Shown: in pieces, positions 10,352 to 19,656 of the stretch
How the letters are laid out: each line of letters opens with the position of its first letter
Position numbering within the stretch: the stretch's first letter is position 1
Assembly: GCA_951799425.1 (NCBI GenBank)
Contig: OX637403.1
Span: 27,530,311 to 27,594,310 of the forward strand
Reading direction: 5' to 3'
Origin: Ilex aquifolium
Taxonomy: Eukaryota > Streptophyta > Magnoliopsida > Aquifoliales > Aquifoliaceae
DNA length: 64,000 nt
The notes under the pieces: model-generated
Seen by the model: only the letters and a program-made list of their open reading frames with translations
Database searches by the model: none
Told to the model about the DNA's origin: nothing
Made by a program: the position numbers and the translations under genes

Positions 10352-10369
10352 GAAGCTTCTAGAATATTC
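10352..10369. promoter_or_regulatory. Perfect heat-shock-element-like motif
   Basis: GAAGCTTCTAGAATATTC is four alternating GAA/TTC pentamers with 2-nt spacers, the ideal HSF binding arrangement. It is part of a 27-bp direct repeat (10344 and 10371 starts); the second copy keeps TTCTAGAA. It lies between the 3' ends of the antisense gene and gag-pol, so whether it regulates anything is open. Confidence 0.45.
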
Positions 10370-10501
10370 TTTTGTAAAAGCTTCTAGAATTTTGAATGAA
10401 ACACAATTATTTTGAGCAAATACTAAGAAACTTTATTTCATAATCCAAAGTGGATATTCGGACTAAGCAGTGGACACCACCTCATGACCTACTGCCCCCA
10501 G

Positions 10502-13500
10502 TTACTGATAGTATTTTTTCAAATGTTCTGCATTCCAGGGGTGGAGTAAGGCCTTTCCTTCAAAGTTCTGGATCTTGTAGGTGCCCGGCCTCACTACTTC
10601 TGTTATGAGGTAAGGTCCTTCCCAATTTGGTCCCAGTTTCCCCTCGCGTGCATCCTTTGTGGCGAGGATCACTTTTTTGAGGACCTGGTCCCCTGGTTGG
10701 AAGGAGCGAGGCTTCACCCTCGAATTGTAATACTTCGCCATGCGTCTTTTATACTCTGCGTTGCGAACCGTAGCCATCTCCCTTGCCTCCTCCACTAAGT
10801 CGAGGTTGATGCGGAGTCCTTCTTCGTTGGTGATGGGGTTGTGGTGTTGGACCCTTAGAGAGTGTACTCCTATCTCGACTGGGATGACTGCCTCAGTTCC
10901 AAAGGCGAGGGAGAAATGGGTCTCCCCAGTAGGAGCTCTTGGCGTGGTTCTGTAGGCCCACAATACGCCTGGTAGCTCGTCCACCCAAAGACCCTTCGCT
11001 CTTTCGAGCCTTGTCTTTAAGTTACGGAGCACCGTTCTCACCATGACCTCTGCTTGTCCATTTGCCTGCGGGTGTGCTGGGCTGGAGTGAGGTTGTTTTA
11101 TCTGAAGATCGGAGCAGAAAGAGTTGAGTAGTTTATTGTCGAATTGCTTCGCGTTGTCACTGACGATGGCGTGGGGTATCCCGAAGCGGCAGACCAGGTT
11201 CTTCCAGATGAAGTCTTTCACCTTTACCTCTGTTATTCTTGCTAAAGGTTCGGCTTCTGCCCATTTGGTGAAGTAGTCGACTGCCACCACCACGAATTTG
11301 CACTGTCCCTTGCTTAGAGGTAAGGGGCCTAGTATATCAATGCCCCATCTGGAGAAGGGCCATGGACTTATGATAGCTGTTAGCTCCTCCGGTGGTTGTC
11401 TAGACACAGTTGCGAAGCGTTGGCACTTGTCGCACTTTTTGGAGAACTCTTGGGCGTCCCTTGCCATGGAAGGCCAGAAGTAGCCTTGTCTGAGTGCCTT
11501 GTAGGCAAGGGAGCGCCCTCCAGAGTGGTTCCCGCAGATCCCTTCGTGAATCTCTCGTAGGGCATATTGAGCTTCTTCCGGTGCAAGGCACCTTAGCAAA
11601 GGTAAGGAATATCCTTTCTTATATAAGGTATCCTGCAGGATGGTGAACTTGGAGGCTCTCATCCTTAGTTTCCTGGCCTCTAACGGATCATCTGGTAGTA
11701 CACCTTCTTGGAGGTATGCCCTTACTGGGGTCATCCAACTCGACTCGATTGATGCACAGTTGACATTTGTGGTCACTATGTCCAACTTGCTTGGCTCGAG
11801 TTGGTGACCAATGAATGCTGGTTCCTCTTGTGAGGCTTGCAAGGTTGAGGCGAGTCTTGCAAGTGCATCGGCTGCCATGTTGTCTTCTCTGGGGATATGG
11901 CTAATCTGAAAGTAGTGGAACTTTGCCGTTAAACTTTTTGCTATAGCAAGGTACTCCTGCATCCTTGCTCCCTTTGCTTCGAACTCGCCGTTCACTTGGT
12001 TAACTACCAGCTGGGAGTCACTGTATGTGGCAAGTTGTTGGGCTTCCATTTCGGCTGCCAACCTTAATCCCGAGAGGAGGGCTTCATATTCCGCTTCATT
12101 GTTGGAGGCGAGAAAATGAAGTTTTACCGCATACTTGAGAGTGGTGCTATCTGGACTGATCAAGACTAGGCCTGCTCCTCCTCCCTCGTTGGTTGAGGAG
12201 CCATCAACGTAGAGTTTCCAGAGTGATGAAGAAGGCTGGGTGTCATCAAGGGTGGATGAGGAGGTTTGGGCGCCATCAGGAGTGGCTGAGGAGGTTTGGG
12301 CGTCATCAGGGGTGGCTGAAGAGACTTGTGCGCCATCAGGGGTGGCTGAGCGAGTCTCCTCCTTTGCTGGTGTAAGCTCGGCAATGAAATCCGCCAACAC
12401 TTGTGCTTTGATGGCCGCCCTTGGTTGATATTGAATGTCAAATTCACCAAGTTCCACTGCCCACTTAAGGAGTCTTCCGGATACGTCAAGCTTTCCCAGA
12501 ATTCTCTTCAGAGGCTGGTCTGTGACAACAACGACACTGTGACTCTGAAAGTAGTGTCGTAGGCGTCTTGCTGCTGAGATCAGGGCGAGTGCTAGCTTCT
12601 CAAGTTCAGAATATCTCACTTCTGCCCCCCTATATGCCCTGCTCACATAATAGACTGGCCTCTGCACTCCATCACTGTTCCTGATCAGAACTGAGCTCAC
12701 TGCCGATGAGGAGGCAGACAAGTACAAATACAAGATTTCTCCTGAAGTGGCATGCGAGAGGAGGGGAGGTGTAACTAAGTAAGCCTTGAGCCTCTGGAAG
12801 GCTTCCTCTGCTTCAGGTCCCCATTCAAAGGCCTTTCTGAGTATCTTGAAGAAAGGCAGACACTTGTCTGCGGATTTGGAGACGAATCTGTTAAGTGCTG
12901 CAATTCTTCCATTGAGGCGTTGGAGCTCCTTGGTTGAGGTTGGCGACTTCATGTCAAGGATTGCCTTGATCTTGTCAGGGTTCGCCTCAATTCCCCTTTG
13001 GTTGACCATAAAGCCTAAGAACTTTCCTGACCCCACGCCAAAAGCGCATTTCTCAGGATTTAGCTTCATGTGGTATGACCGTAGGACACTGAAGGTCTCT
13101 TGGAGATGGTTCACATGTTCTGCTGCGTCAAGACTCTTCACCAGCATGTCATCAACGTAGACTTCCATCGTTCGCCCAATCTGGGACTGGAACATTTTGT
13201 TTACCAGCCGCTGGTAGGTTGCCCCCGCATTCTTTAGCCCAAAGGGCATCACCCTATAGCAGTAGGTACCCTTTGGAGTAATAAAGGAAGTCTTCTCTTG
13301 GTCAGGGGGGTGCATGCTGATTTGGTTGTATCCAGAATAGGCATCCAGGAATGTGAGCAGTTCATGCCCTGCTGTGGCGTCGATGAGGAGATCGATCCGT
13401 GGTAACGGGTAGCTGTCTTTTGGGCACGCCTTGTTAAGGTCTGAGAAATCGACGCAAAGGCGCCACTTCCCATTAGTCTTAGTGACCATCACCACGTTGG

Positions 13501-16069
13501 AGAGCCACTCAGGATACGTTACTTCCCTGACGGCCCCGTTGTCTACTAGTTTCCCCACCTCTTTGTCCATAGCTTGGGCCCTTTCAGTGGATGCGCCCCT
13601 TAGCTTTTGGCGAATAGGCTTGTGGCGTGGGTCAACATTGAGTCGGTGTGTGACCACTTCTGGGTCGATGCCCTCAAGGTCTGCATGTGACCATGCAAAG
13701 ACGTCCATGTTTCTTTTCAAAAAATCTATCAGCGGGCCAACCAGATTTTCAGAAAGGGAAGAGCCAACGTATACTCTTCTGTCTGGGTGATCTTCATTCA
13801 GAACCACGGGGGTGAGCTCTTCCACCGGTTCTCCTCTTTCTATGGTGGAGTCATCCCTTGGGTCCAGGATTTCAACTTGCAAAGCTTCATGTGGCTTCCT
13901 GGTCTTCATGGAGGAGACATAGCATTCCCTAGCTGCTACCTGGTCTCCTCTGACCTCTCCAACTCCGTTAGGGGTTGGAAATCGGAGAATGAGGTGGTAT
14001 GTGGAGGGCACGGCTCTTAATGTGTTGAGAGCAGGTCGCCCTAGTATGATGTTATAAGCTGATGGACAGTCTATCACCAGAAAGTTGACCATGACTGAGG
14101 AGCTTCGGGGTGCTGCTCCGGCTGTGACTGGTAGGGTGATGGATCCTAGGGGGTACACCTTTTCCCCCGAGAACCCAATGAGGGGAGATCTGATGGATTG
14201 CAGTCTTTCCCTGCCCAAGTTGAGCTTGTCAAAAGCTTCTGCAAATAGGATGTCGGCAGAGCTGCCGCTGTCCACTAGGATTCTGCGCACTTGGAAATTG
14301 GCAACTGTCATGGTGAGCACTAGTGGGTCATCATGGGGGTGCTGAATTCCTTCTAGGTCCTTATCTGAGAAAGATATAACCTCCTTGGTGCCTTGCCTGG
14401 GCGCTTTGGACGGGCGTCCTTCGTCAAGGTGCCTTGCCTTCCTGGCATGGGCCTTCATGGCAGAGAGGGACTCTCCACCTCCTACTAATCCTCCCGAGAT
14501 GGTGTGAATTTCCCCAACGGGGTGTTGCTCTTCCTGGTTATGGGGTGGTGGCGGAGCCTGTCCTCTACCAGCAACATAATGGCGTAGGTGGCCGCGTTGA
14601 ATAAGATCCTCAATTTGCCTTTTGAGTTCATAGCAGTCGTCGGTGTCGTGCCCGTGGTCGCGGTGGAAGCGGCAATGCTTGTTAGGATTTCTGCGATTGG
14701 GAGGGGACTTCATCTTCCTTGGCCACTTCACTGCGGGGTCATCCTGAATTTGGAATAGGATATGCCCGAGGTCGGCATTGAGGGGTGTGAAGGCTTGTCG
14801 ATCCTTCTGAGGGGCTGGGCCTAACCGGTCTCTGACGGGAACCTTCTCTGTTCTACCGTGCTTGTTGCTAGCTTCCTTCTTATCGTCCCTCTCTCTTTCC
14901 TTCCTCTTGTCTCCAGATCTGGAGGACTCACCTCGCCTGGCCCTTGTGATGTCCTCCGCGTTTATATATTTCTGGGCTTTCGCTAGCAGCTCTGGCATGC
15001 TCTTTGGTGGGCGCTTCATCACCGAGAAAAGGAAGCTTGATGAGCGGAGACCTCCCAGGAAGGCAGTCATCGTCACTTTGTCATCGGGCTCATCAACCTC
15101 AAGTACCTCCTCGTTAAAACGAGTGAGGTAGCTCCTCAGGCTCTCCTCACGGTCCTGTTTTATGCTAAGCAGGTGGGTGACTGGCTTCTGGTGGCGACGT
15201 CCCCCGATGAAATGGGACACGAATGACCTGCTTAGCTCATCAAAGGAGGCAATGGATGCAGGGGAGAGCCTAGCAAACCATTGTCGGGCGGATCCCTTTA
15301 GTGTGGTTGGGAACGCCCTGCACATGATTTCGTCTGGGACGTTGTGCAACTGCATCAGAGTTTTGTAGGTGTCGAGATGGTCCAGCGGGTCCTTTGCTTT
15401 TGTTCCATCAAAGACCTCAACAGAAGGCATTTTAAACTTTTGAGGGAGGGGGTAGTTCGACACGTCCGGCTTGAAAGGTGTGTCAGTTCGCCTAACAAGA
15501 TAGTCCACAGTCTCAGGTCCTTGTGCTTTCATGGCGTTGAAGACGTCACCTAGCTGGTTTTGCACTTCCTTGATTTTCTTATCCCAAAGGTTGGGAGCTC
15601 CTCTGGGATGGTCATGAAAGTGACTCCCATGCTCCACGCTTTGGTTTTCGCCCTCGTCCTCTTGGAGAGGAGGGCCCTCACCATGGGAAGCAGGAGGAGG
15701 GGGTAGAGGTCCTTCATGACGAGCCTCCTTGTATAGAGCCTCCCTGTGCATGGCGCCTGGGGGGACTCCAATGGGGGCGTCCAATCTTACGGGGGCACCT
15801 AGATGTGGAGCATCAGGGCGTGGAACTCCTGGACCCCCAGGACGTGGGACTCCTCCAAGCTGTGCTCCATCGAGTTGTGCTCCTCCTCGTCCGGCGAGCA
15901 TAAGTTGTAACATCTGCTGGTTTTGGGCCACCAGCTGCTGCATGGTCTCCAGCATTTGTTGAGGATTCGGAGCTGGAGCATTTGGCACATGGTTGACAGG
16001 CGGAGGAACCTCCTCCTCTCGTGGAGGATTGCCTTCATGCTGGTTCATGGATCTGGTAGGGATCGCCAT
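10502..16069 (-). CDS. Gag-pol polyprotein of Tat element, intact
   Basis: The frame has 1855 codons plus stop. The chosen start is the ATG at 16069-16067 (MAIPTRSMNQ); the frame is open further upstream, but only into PBS and LTR sequence. In order: Gag core (WFARLSP near residue 262), CX2HX4HX4C zinc knuckle (CRFHRDHGHDTDDC, about 465), aspartic protease (ILVDSGSSAD, about 598), reverse transcriptase (FGLKNAGATYQ, YVDD near 971), gypsy RNase H (about 1090-1190) whose first catalytic Asp is replaced (YLSASSSA), a linker of four 10-residue repeats, a second archaeal-type RNase H (YVDGSS near 1290, NNEAEYEAL, YSDSQL, PREDN), integrase with HHCC zinc finger (about 1510-1555), D-D-E (GIDILGP, VSDNAKQFD, NGQAEV) and a GPY/F-like end (WEGPYLI). 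No chromodomain. All parts needed for retrotransposition appear present. Confidence 0.95.
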   Translation of the reverse strand: MAIPTRSMNQHEGNPPREEEVPPPVNHVPNAPAPNPQQMLETMQQLVAQNQQMLQLMLAGRGGAQLDGAQLGGVPRPGGPGVPRPDAPHLGAPVRLDAPIGVPPGAMHREALYKEARHEGPLPPPPASHGEGPPLQEDEGENQSVEHGSHFHDHPRGAPNLWDKKIKEVQNQLGDVFNAMKAQGPETVDYLVRRTDTPFKPDVSNYPLPQKFKMPSVEVFDGTKAKDPLDHLDTYKTLMQLHNVPDEIMCRAFPTTLKGSARQWFARLSPASIASFDELSRSFVSHFIGGRRHQKPVTHLLSIKQDREESLRSYLTRFNEEVLEVDEPDDKVTMTAFLGGLRSSSFLFSVMKRPPKSMPELLAKAQKYINAEDITRARRGESSRSGDKRKERERDDKKEASNKHGRTEKVPVRDRLGPAPQKDRQAFTPLNADLGHILFQIQDDPAVKWPRKMKSPPNRRNPNKHCRFHRDHGHDTDDCYELKRQIEDLIQRGHLRHYVAGRGQAPPPPHNQEEQHPVGEIHTISGGLVGGGESLSAMKAHARKARHLDEGRPSKAPRQGTKEVISFSDKDLEGIQHPHDDPLVLTMTVANFQVRRILVDSGSSADILFAEAFDKLNLGRERLQSIRSPLIGFSGEKVYPLGSITLPVTAGAAPRSSSVMVNFLVIDCPSAYNIILGRPALNTLRAVPSTYHLILRFPTPNGVGEVRGDQVAARECYVSSMKTRKPHEALQVEILDPRDDSTIERGEPVEELTPVVLNEDHPDRRVYVGSSLSENLVGPLIDFLKRNMDVFAWSHADLEGIDPEVVTHRLNVDPRHKPIRQKLRGASTERAQAMDKEVGKLVDNGAVREVTYPEWLSNVVMVTKTNGKWRLCVDFSDLNKACPKDSYPLPRIDLLIDATAGHELLTFLDAYSGYNQISMHPPDQEKTSFITPKGTYCYRVMPFGLKNAGATYQRLVNKMFQSQIGRTMEVYVDDMLVKSLDAAEHVNHLQETFSVLRSYHMKLNPEKCAFGVGSGKFLGFMVNQRGIEANPDKIKAILDMKSPTSTKELQRLNGRIAALNRFVSKSADKCLPFFKILRKAFEWGPEAEEAFQRLKAYLVTPPLLSHATSGEILYLYLSASSSAVSSVLIRNSDGVQRPVYYVSRAYRGAEVRYSELEKLALALISAARRLRHYFQSHSVVVVTDQPLKRILGKLDVSGRLLKWAVELGEFDIQYQPRAAIKAQVLADFIAELTPAKEETRSATPDGAQVSSATPDDAQTSSATPDGAQTSSSTLDDTQPSSSLWKLYVDGSSTNEGGGAGLVLISPDSTTLKYAVKLHFLASNNEAEYEALLSGLRLAAEMEAQQLATYSDSQLVVNQVNGEFEAKGARMQEYLAIAKSLTAKFHYFQISHIPREDNMAADALARLASTLQASQEEPAFIGHQLEPSKLDIVTTNVNCASIESSWMTPVRAYLQEGVLPDDPLEARKLRMRASKFTILQDTLYKKGYSLPLLRCLAPEEAQYALREIHEGICGNHSGGRSLAYKALRQGYFWPSMARDAQEFSKKCDKCQRFATVSRQPPEELTAIISPWPFSRWGIDILGPLPLSKGQCKFVVVAVDYFTKWAEAEPLARITEVKVKDFIWKNLVCRFGIPHAIVSDNAKQFDNKLLNSFCSDLQIKQPHSSPAHPQANGQAEVMVRTVLRNLKTRLERAKGLWVDELPGVLWAYRTTPRAPTGETHFSLAFGTEAVIPVEIGVHSLRVQHHNPITNEEGLRINLDLVEEAREMATVRNAEYKRRMAKYYNSRVKPRSFQPGDQVLKKVILATKDAREGKLGPNWEGPYLITEVVRPGTYKIQNFEGKALLHPWNAEHLKKYYQ
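12230..12349 (-). repeat. 30-bp minisatellite coding for the linker between the RNase H domains
   Basis: Four in-frame units of ten residues (ATPDGAQVSS, ATPDDAQTSS, ATPDGAQTSS, STLDDTQPSS) separate the gypsy RNase H from the archaeal-type RNase H. Being a multiple of three, unit gain or loss would keep the frame. Confidence 0.85.
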
Positions 16070-16117
16070 TGTTTCAGTAGAGAACTGGATTGTGTTTAGG
16101 AATGAGAATTCTGTTGT

Positions 16118-16135
16118 TTCCCACAGACGGCGCCA
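16118..16135 (-). other. Primer-binding site of the complete Tat element
   Basis: TTCCCACAGACGGCGCCA on the plus strand gives a minus-strand PBS beginning TGGCGCCGT, three bases from the LTR end. It is identical to the PBS at 1938-1955. Confidence 0.85.
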
Positions 16136-16138
16136 AAC

Positions 16139-16823
16139 TGATGATGCACAAATTGGTCTTCGTGCAAGATCAACAGTCAAGTATGCGTACGAGTATAATT
16201 AATAAGCAATTAATAGGCAATCACTGGCGAAACTGTAAATAAGGAGATTAACACAAGAGATTTATAGTGGTTCGGTCTCGGATGACCTACGTCCACTCTT
16301 CGAACGGCGACAGGGGCCTGGATGTTTTATTGATCAATCATGATGGTACTCCGGAGAGTTTTACAATGCTTGAGAGGGAGAGAGAGAGAGAAGCTAACAC
16401 TCAATAGTAAGCTCACAACTTACACTCTCAATCTCTAGAAACCTTTTCTGATGTGGCAGATCAGTCTAAACTGCAACCACAGAGCATACTAGGAATTTCA
16501 AGAGAACTCTCTCTCAAACTCACTCTTAGAAGCTTTGCTTCTTTCCTGATGCTAGAATACCCAAATGGGTGGTCTATTTATAGTAGTAGGGAATCAATCC
16601 TAGCCGTATAACGTGAATCAATCCAAACCACACAAATTAAATAATACCTATCTAACATTCAAATCTAACATTCAAATTCTTATCTAACATTCAAATATTT
16701 ATCTAACATTCTCTAGAATCTTCTCTTTAGTGGGCTTGGGCTTGGGTAACGGATTGGACTCTTCTTTGGGCTTTCTTGGCTTATTTGAATTGGGCTTTGG
16801 CCCAGTGGAATTCGGACTCGTCA
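16139..16823 (-). repeat. 5' LTR of the complete Tat element
   Basis: 685 bp, essentially identical to the LTR at 6619-7303. Minus-strand TATA box CTATAAATAG at 16574-16583 would drive the genomic RNA. Followed by the TTAAT duplication at 16824-16828. Confidence 0.95.
16574..16583 (-). promoter_or_regulatory. TATA box of the 5' LTR
   Basis: CTATAAATAG on the minus strand, a perfect TATA consensus, about 435 nt upstream of the U5 end. It should set the start of the retrotransposon genomic RNA. Confidence 0.7.
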
Positions 16824-16829
16824 TTAATA

Positions 16830-17298
16830 ATGTAATCAAATGAACAATACATAAAACTTTTCACGTTGTACATTGTGATTAGTTTAAAATAAGAGGCACA
16901 ACATTGAAAAATAATTTTTTGGTACCAAAAATACGGATAATAGTCTTCAATTTCATATTGCAAAAATCATTTTTCAATTAGAAATTTAGTTTAAGTCATT
17001 TATGTCATTCATGGAAACAATAAAATAGGAAGACATTACGTGCAACCTAAGCTGAGCATATGAAAAGTAAAAAAGAAAAAAGATTGTACCGTACTAAAAG
17101 TTACAATTTTTAATGACAAACCTTTGAAACTTCTTCCTTAATACAGAAAGTTAAAGGTGACTTATATCTAATTGATGGAAGTCCATTATCTATCACGAGA
17201 CTCCATCAATCAGTTGTAATTTTTTTTTAGGAGTTATAAAATTAAAAGTTAAATCACGAGACTTTTAATCTTTTAAAAGATGGGGAGACTCCATCAAT
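16830..17298. other. Gene-free AT-rich spacer with old repeats
   Basis: Position 17006-17130 resembles 3068-3180. The word AGACTCCATCAATCAGTT occurs at about 17200 and again at 17285, a local duplication. No gene is seen. Confidence 0.4.
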
Positions 17299-17451
17299 CA
17301 GTTTCAGACACTTAAAGAGAAAGTCTGCAAAACACCGATTATGACCATGCCAGACATTCAGAAGCCGTTCGCAATCAAGACGGACGCTTCTGCTTATGCT
17401 TTGGGAGGCCATTTTATGACAAGACAGTCGAGTGGTCGTGTACCACAGTGA
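17299..17451 (+). pseudogene. Ty3/gypsy reverse transcriptase-RNase H shard
   Basis: One short frame reads FQTLKEKVCKTPIM...FAIKTDASAYALGGHFM and then a stop. This is the end of RT and the start of a gypsy RNase H, where TDAS holds the first catalytic Asp. Unlike the complete Tat element, the Asp is present, so it comes from another gypsy lineage. It is about 50 codons long, with no recognisable retroelement sequence on either side. It is a relic. Confidence 0.65.
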
Positions 17452-18134
17452 GATGTTTAATACAGCTCTCTTAAACTATCCCACATTATAATTTTCATGT
17501 TCGATTTCAATGTTTTAGAATCGATCAAGTCTTGGTAAATCGTAACTTAAACCTCAAAAAATTATAATTTTACCATAAAAAATTATAATTTTCGATGCCA
17601 TACTACCATTATTACCCTAATCTTTTCCCCTATAACAAAACTTGAAAACTCGTAAACAAAAGTTTTTAAGGGGTGCATCACAACAGTGAGGTTTGCAAGA
17701 GAGAATTAATATTAAATCATTGATTCATCAGCAACTCCAAATGTCATTGGGCTAGGAATCTATCTAATATTACAGATTGAAAATTAAATTCTCAATTTAT
17801 AAAAATACAATAATAATTAAAATTGATGTAATTGTCTTCTACTCTAATTTAGCAGTACAAAATTCATCCTAAATATTTTGTTTTCACTAAAAAATTTCAT
17901 ATTTTTTACACGGTTCTCAATGTTAGACAACTCAATCAACCATCAACACTCTGCCCTATGCAAACAATTCAATTAATCCACGCCTACCTTTCTTTTCTCT
18001 CTCATATTTTCTCCATCTTCACTTTAATTTTAAATTGCGTAATTAAAAAAAATATTATTTAACATATAAATATTACATAACCAATATTCGATTTTTAGTA
18101 ATACAAAGTGTCTTTAGGAACGAATTATTGCTAA
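17452..18134. other. Gene-free AT-rich spacer
   Basis: No coding frame or repeat boundary can be supported here. Confidence 0.4.
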
Positions 18135-18428
18135 TCTATATAATAAGATAAGAAAGAAGTTGAAGTTTTATCCCTTATATATTTTTTCCCTAAAAAAATC
18201 ACATCACCTAATTTTATGACATGTTTAATAATTTAATATTTCATTAATTTATAATTTAACACAATTTTTATTTCATACATTGTCCATACACGATAGTGTA
18301 CAAGTGTTAAAAAAAATTTGTCGAGTTATGCATTTTGAAAAAAAATTGATGGTATTTTTAGTGGGATCAATTTTTTTAACGTTCGAATCTTATATTTTAT
18401 TATATTTTTATGCACGGGTTATAACTAG
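18135..18428 (+). mobile_element. Short non-autonomous Helitron candidate
   Basis: It begins TCTATATAATAAGATAAG after an A and ends GCACGGGTTATAACTAG before a T, the A|TC...CTAG|T pattern of plant Helitrons. It is 294 bp and has no coding capacity. The 3' hairpin is only partly preserved. Confidence 0.55.
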
Positions 18429-18787
18429 TATAACAATATAGCATCAAAGGTGTTCCTAGGCATTTACATTTAAAACATAAGTCGGTGGGGATTTTCGGGG
18501 TTTAGGCCATTGAGTGATGAGGGAGATGGCTTTTGCAATTAGGCTTGTTCACATTTGAATTCGGGGTAATGATATAATTCGGATTTCCATTGTCACGCTT
18601 AGTAGCAAATGGTTGGGCTTGTGGAGCCATTAGGGTTTAGGGTTGGGAGTTCAATGGGTCTTGAATGGGCTCCAAGTGTGGTATTTGTGAAAAAACCCAT
18701 TAACAAAAAGGCCCAAAAACCCAAGCATCTAATCTAAATGACATGTTTTATATGAAAAAACATCCTTAAAAATGAATTTCACAAATA

Positions 18788-19119
18788 TCTATCTAATAAA
18801 ACACCTAGTATTTTGAATTTTTATCCACTACATATTTTTCTGCTAATTTCTATCGCATCACTCATTTTTATTACAACTTAAATTATTTAATTTTTAATTA
18901 ATTGTGGCATTGTTCATGTACCATAATTTATACATACTGATATTGGTCATGCATTTTAAGAAATTTTTTAATTTTTTTTTGTAAAATAATGAGTTAATTT
19001 CAAATCATGTAATTAAAGAAAGGGAAGGAAAAAAAAATACAATTTAATATAGTGGTATCGATTTTTTGGACGATTGAACTTTATGTTGCATCGTACCTTC
19101 AAGTACGAGTTATTACTAG
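18788..19119 (+). mobile_element. Short non-autonomous Helitron candidate
   Basis: It begins TCTATCTAATAAAACACC after an A and ends CTAG before a T. Just upstream of the end, CGTAC-cttcaa-GTACG forms a 5-bp-stem hairpin, followed by 8 nt and CTAG, the classical Helitron 3' end. It resembles the element at 18135-18428 in the last 100 bp. The exact start could be four bases further right. Confidence 0.6.
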
Positions 19120-19656
19120 TTATTATTAAAAAAAAAAACGGCTTTGTTTGGCGTGGCATCTAAATGAGCTTTTCAAAAATAAAAGTCTATTTTAAAAAGT
19201 TCCTAAATATTAGAGGGTTTGGCGGGTGGAGCGTGGCGAGGCGATTCTTCAACGTGTGTCAGTGTGTGAGCTATGCTATGTAAGTGAGAGAACAGAGAAT
19301 AGTAAAAATATATGCCCGAGGGTAAAATTAGAAATTTAGATATTGTTTGGTTTGTGTCTCAAAAAATAGTATCTGAAAACTGTTTTTCAAATTTTTTGTG
19401 TTGTATAACTTGTTTGGTTAGATGATTATAAAAACAATTATATGGAATAGAAATCAGTAAAACTTGTTTTGACACTAACCTAAAAAATAATGAAAATAGA
19501 AATGTAGTGATAGTGGAAGTGTGGTGGTGGTGGAAGTGTGATGATGGTGGACATGGTGATAATGGTGATGTGTGGACAGTGGTGGTGGTAGTGTTTTCTA
19601 AATTTTGGAAATGTTGTTTAAAAAAACATAAAAAATTGTTTTAATTTGTAATCTAA
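19120..19656. other. Gene-free spacer, GGT-rich in part
   Basis: Low-complexity GGTGGT and GATGGTGG words occur at about 19510-19590. No gene is visible. Confidence 0.35.

Larger units (their letters stand above)
6619..16823 (-). mobile_element. Complete, young Ty3/gypsy Tat-lineage LTR retrotransposon
   Basis: The element is 10.2 kb. Two 685-bp LTRs start TG and end CA and are flanked by TTAAT (6614-6618 and 16824-16828). By eye they differ at one base (cccagtgaaa versus cccagtggaa near 7288/16808). A PBS lies at 16118-16135 and a purine tract at 7304-7320. Between them lie one unbroken gag-pol frame (minus strand) and, between integrase and the 3' LTR, a second gene on the opposite strand with introns. 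Two RNase H domains and the 3' extra antisense frame are features known from the Tat lineage (Retand, Ogre, Grande relatives). It is inserted into the target duplication of the fold-back element at 5659-6610. Confidence 0.95.

Noticed and set aside
16070-16180. Upstream extension of gag-pol to an earlier ATG
   Set aside because: The added codons are PBS and LTR sequence; the ATG at 16069 after the PBS is the normal place for Gag to start.
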